This document shows, piece after piece, positions 10,542 to 21,253 of a stretch of DNA of 64,000 nt. Position 1 is the first letter of the stretch; each line of letters begins with the position of its first letter. The notes beneath the pieces are model-generated. The model ran no database searches, was not told the DNA's origin, and was given only the letters and a program-made list of their open reading frames with translations. The translations under genes and the position numbers were made by a program. Source of the stretch: Lactuca virosa (Eukaryota; Streptophyta; Magnoliopsida; Asterales; Asteraceae); NCBI GenBank assembly GCA_928212115.1, contig CAKMRJ010000001.1, positions 189,763,404 through 189,827,403 of the forward strand, in the 5' to 3' direction.

Positions 10542-12239
10542 TGTAACAGCCCAAAAACCCGAATAAAATATTTCATTTTTTTAAAAAACAAGAGTTACAA
10601 TGATCACATTGTTCCAAAAACCATCACATAATAATAGTGTCAAATTATCAGAGTACAAAATCTAAAATGCGAAAAATAGTGAGGAGTGAATGTTGCGCCA
10701 TCAAGTCGGTCCCTTCCCTTTATTACTAGAAGTACCTGAAACCACAAATACAAACCGTAAGCAAAATCTTGGTGAGTTTCCCCAACGTACCACATACACA
10801 AAACATACAAGTGTCATGGGCTACCCCCATGGTCTTTTCTCACAATGTCGAGGGGCCAAATCCCGGTCTTACACACAAGTACCATGGGCTTTCCCCATGG
10901 TCTTTTATACAATTATCACAAAGACCACAAACATTCCACATAACAAGAAATGGGATGGAATTGGTGCTTTCGACCCATGGTGATGTTGAGAAAACTCACC
11001 TCATTCTACTGATAAATACTAACTGCTCAGCTACCGGTCCGAAAGATCCTACGCTGAACATACACAAGTTACCCTAATCAGGAAATGTTAAAAATAGCAT
11101 AACCATGGGCTTATATTCCAATCCACACCCCTAAGGGTAGGGCCCATTCACCTCACCCATAATGGGCCTAACCAACCTTGCCATTAACATCAAAATGGGC
11201 CCCAAGGCCCAAAATCCCCAACTCAAGTCGCTTAAGGCCCACAAACAGAAATCTGAAGCCCACCTACCATAAACAGGCCAAAGCCCAACAACTACCCAAG
11301 GCCCAAATGTCAAAGACCCAACGGATGTCCAAAACCCACTGAATCGTGTATGCTCGGTGTATGTTATGTACGCTAGGCATACGGGTTCGCATGCCAGTAC
11401 ACATCGCGTACTCCTTGGTACGCCCTACGTACTAAGCTACTTACCACCTTAAGCCATTAATTGCTTAAACCTTACAGCCACACACTCCAACTTTCATATC
11501 TCGACCATTATGGGATTCTAAGACATAAAGTTGGCAACTTTAAGCCTTAGCATATCTTAATGGAACCTAACATCCACTCTTGTCCAAAGAGGCTCTCATT
11601 AAGGACATATTTTCATGCATGGGCTCAAAGGAATCACTAAGGAGACATTTTCTGCATCTAACACCTTAAAGGGACTGAGATCTAATATCTCAAACTTCTG
11701 TAGTTTCCCAAACTCACAAAAGGACTCATGGGACCAAAAATGAACTCATAACAAGCCATAAACTTTAATGCCCAAAAGGAATCTCCAAGATAAGAGTTTT
11801 CTACCTTCAAAAGCTTCCTAAGTCTATGTATACTCTGGATCTAGATTCTCAACCTTGACCAAAGCTTTATCACCAAGTTATCCTTCTTGCAATCACTCCA
11901 AAACACCACGAAAGTCACTTCCAAGCTCAAAAATCACTCACAATGGAAAACTAGGGCTAAAGGGACGTGTATAGCAGTGGAGGCTGTTGAGGGTGAGGGT
12001 CCAAAGTTCATAAGGATGCCTAAATAGGTCTCATTCCCTAAAAATTATGGTTTAATATTTGGTTTTGTACGCCCTACATACACCTCATACGCCCTGCGTA
12101 TGCGGCTAAGATCCCTGATCCAAGACGCCCATGTACGCTTAGCGTACCAATAGTACACCCAGTGTACGAGGGGAACTTTTCCGCAAAATAAGTTTGAATT
12201 CAAGGACCAAAAGGAAAATACCTAGAATCAAGTGTTACA
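10542..12239 (-). mobile_element. 3' LTR of element D (1698 bp)
   Basis: Bounded by TGTAACAGCCC at 10542 and AAGTGTTACA ending at 12239. The internal side carries a purine-rich tract on the minus strand, as expected for a 3' LTR. It is the same family as the LTR start at 52291 (TGTAATAGCCC), including the CATCACATAATAATAG stretch. It contains CCATGGG hairpins (10815, 10882), a GGCCCA-rich block (11140-11335), and GTACGC/GCGTAC palindromes at about 11350-11440 and 12065-12170. Confidence 0.88.
11140..11335 (-). repeat. GGCCCA (TGGGCC) motif cluster
   Basis: A run of GGCCCA and GCCCA words, at least eight in under 200 bases, reading TGGGCC on the coding strand. TGGGCC/T is the plant site II (TCP-binding) promoter word. 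A similar cluster occurs in the LTR of the E family and in the other D LTR at 52970-53120. A regulatory role is inference. Confidence 0.5.
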
Positions 12240-12255
12240 AATCTCCCAAACTTGA
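12240..12255 (-). other. Polypurine tract of element D
   Basis: The minus strand reads AAGTTTGGGAGATT immediately before the 3' LTR. This is the position and composition of the second-strand primer in gypsy elements, with two pyrimidine-rich interruptions. Confidence 0.75.
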
Positions 12256-12719
12256 ATTAGACATCGTCCTCGAAGTACACTGATGCAAACAAATATGGGT
12301 AGTGCTCCCTAATTTCGTCCTCCGACTCCCATGTCCACTCGGAGCCCATTTGGTGCTACCATTGCACCTTCACCAAATTCACCACCTTATTGTGCAGAGT
12401 CTTAGTTTTCCTGTCAAGAACAGTAATCGACTTCTCCACGTAATTCAGAAGTTCATCCACCTGAATGTCATCCAGAGATATAACTACCGAATCATCGGCT
12501 ACACATTTCCACAATTGAGATATAACTACTGAATCATCGGCTACACGTTTCTACGTAATTCAGGAAGATACAGCCGGTATGCAACCCTGCCCATACGGAC
12601 AGTAATCCTGAAAGGACCAATAAACCGGAGGCCCAGTTTTCCCCGTTTCTAGAACCAGATGACACCTTTCCAAGGTGACACCTTCAGCACCAAGTCTCCC
12701 ACCTGAAACTCAAGGTCAA
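12256..12719 (-). pseudogene. Chromodomain and pol C-terminus of element D
   Basis: The last part of the chromovirus integrase. In minus frames it gives VISLDDIQVDELLNYVEK, then VLDRKTKTLHNKVVNLVKVQ and GSEWTWESEDEIREHYP. These are the integrase tail and chromodomain that in the family bind modified histone tails. It ends in an acidic stretch (YFEDDV) just before the polypurine tract. A 42-bp duplication at 12475-12558 and stops break the frame. Confidence 0.82.
12475..12558. repeat. 42-bp direct tandem duplication in the chromodomain region
   Basis: The run AGATATAACTACCGAATCAT... to CACAATTG is followed at once by a near copy with an ACTGAATCAT variant. It lies in the integrase-chromodomain linker. 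It is a local slippage-type duplication that keeps the frame (42 bp) but was not enough to save the gene. Confidence 0.7.
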
Positions 12720-13848
12720 AATGATGTCGATCAGCGTAACTCTTCTAACGTCTCTGCGCGACCCGCAACCTGTCGCACACCTGCTGAATCAACTCTATGG
12801 TCTTAAGCACCACTTCGGTGCTTTTCATGACCCGGTGACCAACTTTGACCAAACAAACCGGGGTCCTACACCTTCTCCCATACAGTATCTCAAAAGGTGG
12901 TTGGTCAATACTAGCATGATAACTATTGTTGTACAAGAACTCGGCCAGTGGAAGGTTTGTATCCCAACTCTCTCAGAAATCCAACACACAATCCTGAAGT
13001 ATATCCTCGAGCGTCTGAATTGTCCGTTCACTCTGGCCATCGGTCTGAGGGTGGTATGTTGTATTGAAATGCAACTGAGTCCTCAGCTCCTCATGAAACT
13101 ACCTCCAAAATTTGAAGGTGAAACGGACATCTCAGTCCGGGACCACTGAAACGGGTACCCCATGTCGAACTACTACCTCCCGGACATAAATATCAGCTAG
13201 CTTCTTCGCAGATATGCTCTCGACAAGTGGGATGAAATGCACACTCTTGGTCAGTCTATTCACGATGAACCAGATAGAATCAACACCTCGTGCCGTCCTA
13301 GGAAACTATGTGATGAAATCCATAATGATCTCTTCTTATTTCCACATGGGAATGGGTAACGGCTGCACCTTGACGTGGGGTCTCCGATGCTCAGCCTTGA
13401 CTTCTCTACAAGTCAAGCACCGCTCAACAAACCAAGCAACTTCCCTCTTCATCCAATGCCACCAGTAACTCAACCTCAAATCTCGGTACATCTTCGTGTC
13501 CCCCGGATGGATAGAAAACTTTGATTTATGCGCCTCCTCTAAAATCGTCTGCCTCACCCCACCTGATGTCGGAATCCAAACCCTACCACACTGTGTTAAC
13601 AACCCCCAACTGTCTCTAAAAAATAAAGGAATTTGTTCTCTAATCGGCTGGATCTTTAAATTTTCCTTTTTCAATCCTTCCACCTGAGCCTTCTTGATCA
13701 AATCCACCAAAGGCGAAGTGACCGTCATCCTCAAATAGATGTGTCGGATAGATGAGCTTGCCGCCTTGTGACTCAAAGAATTGACCACCACATTGGCCTT
13801 CCCAAGGTAATACAAGATCTCACAATCATAATCTTTCACTACATCCAA
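12720..13848 (-). pseudogene. Gypsy integrase of element D
   Basis: Integrase joins element DNA to the host chromosome. The frame at 13336-13848 carries the zinc-binding domain (HPGDTKMYRDL, then a CLTC pair). In broken frames the core follows: IMDFI, WFIVNRLTKS, then the catalytic Glu block TDGQSERTIQTLE near 13025. The C-terminal part at 12745-12936 has YNNSYHASIDQPPFEILYGR. Stops lie near 13330 and 13150, and a frame change near 12940. The family is sure; the gene is dead. Confidence 0.9.
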
Positions 13849-14203
13849 CCACCTCCTTTGTCACATATTCAAATTCGGCTGATCCATCAAATACTTCAAA
13901 CTCTTGTGGTCAGTGTAGATAGTACACTGAACCCCATACAGATAATTCCTCCATATCTTTAGGGCAAACACCACCACCCCAATTCCGAATCATGTATGGG
14001 GTAATTCGCCTCATGAGGCTTAAGCTACCTCGAAACGTAAGCAATCACATGGCCCCTCTACATCAGAACAACTCCCAAACCCGTAATAGAAGCATTGTAT
14101 TAAACCACAAAATCATCCATACCCTCTGGGAGCACCAAAATCGGGGCCTCACACAACCTCTGCCTCAGAATCATGAAGGCTAACTGCTGATCAGGCATCC
14201 ACC
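13849..14203 (-). pseudogene. RNase H domain of element D (start split off by element A)
   Basis: RNase H removes element RNA after copying. Minus frames give MPDQQLAFMILRQRLCEAPI, YNASITGLGVVLM, ANYPIHD and a TDHKSLKYL-like segment, joining YYLGKANVVVNSLSHK of the next frame at 13848. The first catalytic Asp of YCDAS appears as YNAS here, so a key residue is lost. Upstream the frame continues at 29914, on the far side of element A. Confidence 0.85.
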
Positions 14204-15069
14204 TATAACGCCCACATATCTGGGATAGTCAATTTAGAGACAATAAGTGTCGAAAATGAATTTTTGATAGAATATTATTTAGAATAAATAATCTTAACTA
14301 GTTTTTAGTATATGTCACAAGGGTTCCATACATATAAAGAACACTGAAATCTGAGTTATAACGAAGAAGTTATGACCTGTCGAAGTTTCGCGACAAAACC
14401 GGCACGACGTTGTGTGACATAAAGAGTGAGTTTACGATAAAATACTTTTTAGCCTTAGAGATCTAAACGAAAGTTGTAGTATACGTTAAACTGAGATCGT
14501 GCATAAAAAACACCCAAATCTGACTTCGTATGAGAAAGTTATGATTTTCCCAAATTTCGGCTTAACTGTATGCAGCCTGGAGTTCGAATGTTAGATCGAC
14601 CCATTTTTAGCTGACACAACCTTAACGAGAATAGAAGATCTCGTTAATAGTAGATCAACGGTAAAAAGACAGATGAAAACGGACGTCAGATGACGAAGTT
14701 ATGAATTTATAACGAACTTTTCCTGTTCTGGCCTATTAAAAATATAACTTTAAAAATAAAGTCAAAATTAGCCGACAGAGTCTAAACGAAAGTTCTAGAG
14801 TACGATCCCCCCTATGCGTGGATATAAAGAACATAAAAAATGGAGCTCGTATGCGAAATTTACGAATTTTAGAATTCAGTAAACGAAAATGCGAGAAGGA
14901 TGTGAGGCTACGCCCCGCGTAGTCCTTCGGACGCCTCGCGTACCGAAGTACGCCCCACGTACACCGAGGAGTACGATGCACGGTCTTCTCCCTTATGCGA
15001 TCCGAAGTCTGTCCACTACAACCCGCGTAGACCGAAGAGTACGCCCAGCGTACCTGCGAGGCTTCAGCC

Positions 15070-15076
15070 TATAAGA
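15070..15076 (+). promoter_or_regulatory. Degraded TATA box in A 5' LTR
   Basis: TATAAGA follows the GTACGC palindrome block. The same place in the 3' LTR reads TATAAAA (28272), so this copy has an A-to-G change. Transcription would start about 30 bases on, near the CTTTCAACACC stretch. Confidence 0.55.
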
Positions 15077-15116
15077 GGAGAGCGAGGGCAACCGGATTTC
15101 TCACACTTTCAACACC

Positions 15117-15126
15117 TTCTTTCTCT

Positions 15127-15159
<33 letters not shown>

Positions 15160-15162
15160 AGC
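15117..15162 (+). repeat. CT microsatellite in A 5' LTR
   Basis: An interrupted TTCTTTCTCTCT run, then about 13 CT units, followed by a C-rich homopolymer at 15170-15185. The 3' LTR (28318-28345) has a much shorter CT run, so this tract grew after insertion. Confidence 0.85.
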
Positions 15163-16029
15163 CTCCCTAACCCCCCCCCCACCCCCTAAATTCTAGGAAA
15201 CATCCCTAGCACTAGAAGAAAGCCCCGGAGCGCCCGAAAGCTCTGAGAAAAAGAGCTTTTCGACTCCAAGGTTCTACCCCCGCAAAACCTGGTTTTTAAT
15301 AAAACCCGCTCTAAGTAAGATACATCTACCCTATTTTAAATATAGCTTATATTTAATATTAGTAATGTTATTATGAACTTATAATAAATATTTGGGCTAT
15401 TATTATGACTTATATAAGTGTCATTATAATACCTTTTTAACTACTCTCCGGTTTGATGGGTCGCCTGGGTTGTTGGATTTCAGAAGTGCTTTAATGCCAA
15501 AATGGTCCTGCCCTCCGGTGTTTCATGTCTGGCCCCTGTCTGTATATAGTAGTTGATAAGTAATGTTTAACGCTTATATAATAATAATAATACTAAGACT
15601 AATAATTAGTCATGATGAACATTAGACTAAAATTTAGAGGTAATAATACTAGGTTTCGTCGAAGGAAATTATTTTTAAGTAGCGAAGCGCTGACTGAGTT
15701 CGGAATCACCACCTAAATAGGTGAGTGCATAGTTACTTTCATCTTACATATCGATATGAAGTATTTAATATAAATTATGTGCTATGTGTGCATTTTATCT
15801 GTGTTCTTGATATCTATGTTGGATGAACGTTTTATACATATTTTAAAAGATTTAAACTGTATGTGTATTTTATATCTACAAATATGTTGGGTAAAACATG
15901 GGTGGACGAATGATGAGGGGATGAAAGCTGATATAGATGAACGTTGGTAGCTATGGACTTAGTACCCTATAGTTGAACATTGGCAGCTACGTCACAACCT
16001 GTAGACGTTTTTAACTACGATGTACTCTA

Positions 16030-16225
16030 AATATCCTAGCATATGCGCTTAAAGGATATTATCGGCAACTGCGCCTAATAGAGAACATCATAATCCTGGC
16101 AGTTGCGCCTAAAGGATAATATCGGAAGCTGCACCGAATTGAGAATGTCCTAATCCTGGAAGCTGCGCCTAAATGATAATACTAGCAGTTGTGCCTAATA
16201 GATAACATTGGTAGCTGTGTCATTG
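16030..16225 (+). repeat. Minisatellite in A LTR (GGCAGYTGCGCCTAA units)
   Basis: Six degenerate copies of GGCAGCTGCGCC-type words, at about 16063, 16099, 16125, 16158, 16184 and 16210. They form a roughly 60-bp period made of two unequal half-units. The same array is in the 3' LTR at about 29225-29415 with different point changes. Confidence 0.75.
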
Positions 16226-16614
16226 GCAGTGATGGCCTTCGTGCCTATTCCTTAGGACAATCCTTAGGAATGAATGAGTGAATGATAGATGATTCTTAGG
16301 GTAGGTCATTAAGAAATAAAGAAGATAATGGGGATGGGTAACTAGTTTGATTGTTTGATGATTAAACATAATTATATTATTAAAGGTTGAAAGCCCTATG
16401 TACTCACTAGGTTTACCAACCTGACCCACTCAGTTTAGTTGTATCACAGGTATCGACATGAAACTACATTACACTGAGAGATTAAGGGGATATAAAACAC
16501 TAGTGATAATGAAGTTAAGATCTGTTCATGCTTATGTTTCTGTATTGACGATAACGTCCCAATGTTTTAAAATGAATAAAATACATTTCTTCGGAAATGC
16601 TTTGATGACGTATT

Positions 16615-17381
16615 TAATGGGTTTTGAGCATTCTAACACTCCTAAGGTGTACATGCAACCCTAGAAACCTTGGATCTATGTTTTACTAAGATACATGCAA
16701 AATTGATTTTCCAAGGTCCTTAATCCTATCTAGCATACATGGGGAACTTTTAAACATAAAAGATAGCTAGAATTACATACCTTGTAGTTGATTTGATTCC
16801 TTGAAAACCTTGAGAGACTAGCACCCCAAGTGTGATGCCTCAAATGTTTCACACAACACTAAATGCTCTTGGAATAAACTTTGAGAGAAAAATGTCACAC
16901 TTAAAAATAGGCTTGCCCTCTCTATTGCTTCTTAAGTGGCCGATTTTGGTGAGCTTCATATTCTTTATATAGTGTGTTACAATTAGGGTTACACCATGTA
17001 AACCCTAATGTAACATGGCTCTTTATTTCCATGACCCATGGGTTTAAACCTCCATGGAGCATCCTATGTGGTTTAGCCGAACTTGACAATCCATGAAGCA
17101 TTTAGACCAGTACACAAGTATGGATGATTTACACAATCAACCCATATATTTAATTAGTCAACTTTTGATCACTTAATTAATTCTAGATTAATTCTTGATC
17201 AATACTAATTAAATAATATTATTAATATATTAGAACTTATAATATATTAATAAACCATAAGTGTTATTTCTCTCATTTTAGTTTATCCAAATGCATGATG
17301 CCATGCAACCCAAATGGACCATGCCAAATCGGGTCAAGTACATACCAGAAATAGTTATGGACTTAGACACCATATCCAACA
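16615..17381 (-). mobile_element. 3' LTR of copia K (767 bp)
   Basis: Starts TAATGGGTTTTGAGC on the plus strand (ancestral TGATGGG) and ends ATCCAACA at 17381. On the minus strand it begins TGTTGGATATGG. A TATATAAAG box on the minus strand lies at 16963-16971. Confidence 0.93.
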
Positions 17382-17394
17382 GTCTCGCACTTGG
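17382..17394 (-). other. Polypurine tract of copia K
   Basis: The minus strand reads CCAAGTGCGAGAC directly before the LTR. Element C has CCAAGTGGGAGAC at the same place (57804-57816), so K has a G-to-C change in its primer tract. Confidence 0.75.
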
Positions 17395-18236
17395 ATAAGT
17401 CTAATAACTATAACTGCAAGTATGACTTCAGGAACCGCTCAGCAATCGCAGCTCTTTCAAGGTCTCTCGGAACTGAGATGATGATGATACGCCATTTAAG
17501 ATAAGTGATCATATAATCCTCTATTCTAGATATCAGCTGGACAAATACATGGAACAATGTCTTACTTATTGTCTAGCAATTTGTTTCTCGATTTCTGATT
17601 GTTTGACAAAGAACTTAATTGAACACATCAATTTAGTTCTGACCCGGCCCGGTACATAGGTCAAAACAAAAAATCATCGAGGGGCCCAGATATCACTTCT
17701 AATCCAAGAAGGAATAGATAAACTTCAGCTCATATGCTTGTTCTACTACTTGTTGAACCACACACAAAGGCACGTTTTATAACATCGAGTTACCAATGCA
17801 TTTTCGTACAATCAATGCATAACCAACTCATAGGTAACAAGTCATATCTCTAGGTTTGAAGACTTATATGATATTACTGTCTCACGATCACTCGAGATAA
17901 ATTCCATGAAGTGATACCAGTGAGCGTGGGTTGAATCCAATATTCAGAAATTATGAGCACTCATGAAGTGTTGTAGCATCTCTTGCTATGTCTAACCACA
18001 TAGCCCTCTACAAGCCAACTTCATGACAGTCTTAATTCATATCTACTTCCGACATATGACCGATTGTGGATAATTTGAATAATATGTAAAACATAACATA
18101 AATATTCTGGAAGTCAAAACATGCAAACGAAATAATAGTAAACGACTGACAAAAGATAGAAATACTTTACTCATAAATAAACACAACTTTTATTCATCAT
18201 CAAATGTCAATTACACTTTACAAATTTCAAAGTTAT
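17395..18236 (-). other. 3' untranslated region of copia K
   Basis: No coding frame is seen between RNase H and the polypurine tract. It aligns well with 57817-58680 of element C (shared words include GGCACGTTTTATAACATCGA and GAGCGYGGGTTGAATCCAATA), so it is a conserved family trait. Confidence 0.7.
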
Positions 18237-18866
18237 CTAAGTACTAAAACTAATATCATCCTTCAGCCCTATGCGCCTCGCATGCTGGAGATGCTTAGCC
18301 CTACTCAGTCCCTTCGTGAGGGTATCTGCTGGGTTCTTATCTGATGATACCCTCTTTGCCACGAGGAGCCCTTCGTCTATTCGATGTCTGATAAAATGGT
18401 ATTTTATGTCGATGTGTCTAGATCTCCCGTGATCCCTTGGTTCCTTGGCTAAGGCAACTGCACTTTCACTATCACAGAAAATTTCCATAGGATCCTTTAT
18501 AGCTGGTACTACTCCAAGGTCTCCAATGAAGTTCTTCATCCATATTGCCTCCTTTGTTGCTTCGCTTACTGCTATATACTCTGATTCGCAAGTTGAATCA
18601 GCCACTGTCTCCTGCTTGGAACTTTTCCAAGTAATTGCTCCTCCGTTTAAGGTAAAGACCCAGCCCGACTGAGAGCGGAAATTATCCCTATCAGTCTGGA
18701 AGCTAGCATCATTATACCCTACAACTCTCAAGTCATCACTCCCACCGAGGGTAAGGACCCAGTCCTTAGTCCTCCGCAGGTACTTGAGGAATTCTTTACC
18801 GCAGTCCAGTGAGCCTTGCCAGGGTTCCCCTGATATCTGCTGACCATGCTCAAGGCAAAGGCACAT
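18237..18866 (-). pseudogene. Copia RNase H domain of element K
   Basis: The C-terminal 209 residues of Gag-Pol. Blocks typical of copia RNase H are present: LRVVGYNDASF (usually Y-DAD/YSDAS), WKSSKQETVADSTCESEYIA with the catalytic Glu, IFCDSESAVALAKEP with the catalytic Asp, and SRHIDIKYHFIRHRI. It ends KNPADTLTKGLSRAKH, the usual copia tail. A frameshift near 18866 separates it from the RT. Confidence 0.93.
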
Positions 18867-20062
18867 CAGAACGAGTACAAGTCATAGCATACATGATCGA
18901 GCCTATAGCGAAGCATAAGGTATCGACTCATTTCTGCTATCTCAGCCTCGGTACTTGGGCTCTGAGTCTTACTCAATATGGCGTTATTCTGGATATGTAA
19001 CTCTCCTTTCTTGGAATCCTGCATGTTGAACCTCTTCAGCACCTTATCCAAGTAGGTACTCTGACTGAGTCCAATCAGTCTTTTACTCCGGTCTCTCAGA
19101 ATCCTTATCCCTAGAATATAGGCAGCTTCTCCTAGGTCCTTCATAGCGAAACACTTCCCAAGCCAGGACTTCACTTCATGCAAGGTTGGGATGTCATTTC
19201 CTATGAGTAGTATGTCATCCACATACAATACCAAAAAGCTAACTATACTCCCACTAGCCTTGACATACACACAAGATTCATCTTCGCTCCTCGAAAAACC
19301 AAACTCTTTGACTTTCTCATCGAAACAAAGATTCCATCTGCGAGGTGCTTGTTTCAATCCATAGATGGATTTCTCAAGCTTACACACTCTATTAGGGTAC
19401 TCTGTACTAACAAAACCCTCTGGCTGACTCATGTAAACATCCTCAGCCAACTTTCCATTAAGGAAAGCGGTTTTGACATCCATTTGCCATATTTCATAGT
19501 CATGAAATGCAGCAATGGCTAACATAACCCTAATAGACTTAATCTTGGCTACTGGTGAAAAGGTCTCATCATAATCAACTCCCGGAGTTTGAGAAAAAAA
19601 CCCTTTGCAACCAGTCGCGCCTTATAAGTGTGTACATTACCATCCATGTCGGTCTTCTTCTTGAAGATCCATTTGAACCCGACTGTCTTACGACCTGGTA
19701 CATTGTCAACCAAGTTCCAAACTTGATTGTCATACATGGACTGTATCTCGCTGTCCATTGCCTCTTTCCATTTAGCAGACTCGGGGCCTGCCATGGCTTC
19801 CGCATAGCTGTTAGGTTCATCCAGAGTTACCAGTGTCTCATCACTGATAAGTGTATCACCTTCCGCAGTAATATGGAAACCATAATAATGCTCAGGTGCA
19901 TTCCTAACCCTTGTGGAACGCCTCAGAGGTACAGACTTGTCAATTGGATCAACATGAGTTTCCTCCTCAGGTTGACTGCTAGGATTTGAGGTTCCTTCAC
20001 CACTTGATTCTTGAATTTCTTCAAGGTCAATTTGCCTCCCACTGTTTCCTTGGCTTATGAAC
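18867..20062 (-). pseudogene. Copia reverse transcriptase of element K
   Basis: Reverse transcriptase in two frames. The N-terminal block (19549-20062) has RRSTRVRNAPEHYYGFHI, WKEAMDSEIQSMYDNQVW and GFKWIFKKKTDMDGNVHTYK. After a frameshift at an A-run near 19600, the second frame (18867-19525) has YEIWQMDVKTAFLNGKL, SIYGLKQAPRRWN and the intact active site YVDDILLIGND. About 25 residues between the two frames are out of register. A second frameshift lies at the RNase H junction. Confidence 0.93.
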
Positions 20063-21253
20063 TCTCTCTCTCTCTCTCTCTCTCTCTCGAAAGACACCCC
20101 TCCTTGCTACAAAGACCACATTCTCACTAGGTCTGTAAAAGAGGTAACCAAAGGATTTCTGTGGGTAGCCGATGAAAATACACCTCTCACTTCGAGGTTC
20201 GAGCTTATTATTAGTCTCGCGTCTCACGAAAGCCTCGCAACCCCAAATCTTTATGTGGGCTAGATTAGGAACTTTTCCAGTCCACATCTCGTGAGGTGTT
20301 TTGGCAACCTTTTTTTGTAGGGACTAGATTAAGGATATGGGCGACAGTCTCTAAAGACCCCCATAATGAGATTGGTAGCGAAGCTCGACTCATCATGGAA
20401 CGAACCATGTCCAACAAGGTTCGATTACGCCTCTCAGCCACACCATTCAACTGTGGTGTCCTGGGAGGTGTCAATTGTGAGACAACCCCACATTCCTAAG
20501 ATAGTCGAGGAACTCTGTACTAAGATACTCACCACCACGATCGGATCGAAGCATCTTAATGTTCCTGCCCAATTGATTCTCGACTTCCTGTTTAAACTCT
20601 TTAAACCTTTTGAAAGTCTTTGACTTATGCTTGATTAAGTAGACATATCCATATCTACTATAATCATCTGTAAAGTCACATAATAAACGATTAGCATCCC
20701 TTGTGGCAGATTTGAAGGGTCCACACACATCCATGTGTACCAGATCCAACAAACCTTCACCCCTTGCACAAGAACCAGTAAAGGGTGACTTTGTCATTTT
20801 TCCAAGTAAGCATGATTCACAACTATCATCTGACTTTAGGTCAAATGACTCCAAGACTCCATCCTTTTGGAGTTGGCCTATGCGTTTCTTGCTTACATGT
20901 CCAAGACGACAATGCCATAATGATGCTTTATCCAAGTTATTATCATTAGTAGAATCAATACACAACACATTATTTCCTAAGTTATCTACAACAGACACAG
21001 CTTCATACACACCATCACAAGGTAATGCTTTAAAATAAAAAACATTATTAAAGAAAGCATTTATTCCTACAACTTCATTATCAAAAGAAAAGGTAAAACC
21101 TTGTTTGTACAAAGCATGAAAGGAAATAATATTTCTTGCCATTTCAGGTGAGTAACAACATTTATTCAAATCTAACGTAAACCCACTACTTGGCAATAAA
21201 TAATAAACTCCAATCTTAGTGACAGGTGAAGCTTTCCTATTCCCCATGATCAA
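20027..21253 (-). pseudogene. Copia GAG-pre-integrase and integrase of element K
   Basis: The main frame (20471-21253) begins in the linker after protease, then has the zinc-binding H-C pairs (LWHCRLGHVSKKRI; CESCLLGKM). The catalytic core follows with the first Asp in HMDVCGPF and the second in LRSDRGGEYLS. After a one-base frameshift at about 20500, the frame 20265-20474 holds the catalytic Glu block PQLNGVAERRNRTLLDM. A second frameshift at a T-run near 20315 leads into the integrase tail (LAHIKIWGCEAFV, CIFIGYP). All three catalytic residues are present, but the frame is broken twice. Confidence 0.93.
20063..20089 (-). repeat. GA microsatellite inside copia K coding sequence
   Basis: About 13 CT units on the plus strand (GA on the coding strand), read as a run of Arg-Glu pairs. 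It sits in the linker between integrase and RT. The upstream frame reads through to a stop at 20027, while the RT frame enters the repeat in a different register. The repeat thus coincides with a frame change. Confidence 0.85.

Larger units (their letters stand above)
14204..16614 (+). mobile_element. 5' LTR of element A, first part
   Basis: Begins TATAACGCCCAC, with the terminal G changed to A compared with TGTAACACCCAC in the 3' LTR at 27395. It runs without breaks to GTATT at 16610-16614, the copy of the copia target site. It contains about 160-bp periodic modules (14330-14880), GTACGC palindromes (14915-15060), a degraded TATA box, a CT microsatellite and a minisatellite. Confidence 0.9.

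Noticed and set aside
10690..11077. Overlapping frames of 97 and 102 codons in the D 3' LTR, with related ones at 52442-52892.
   Set aside because: They run antisense through LTR hairpin repeats and differ in frame between the two LTRs. No protein features.
19555..19989. Plus-strand 144-codon frame.
   Set aside because: Antisense to the copia K RT on the minus strand.
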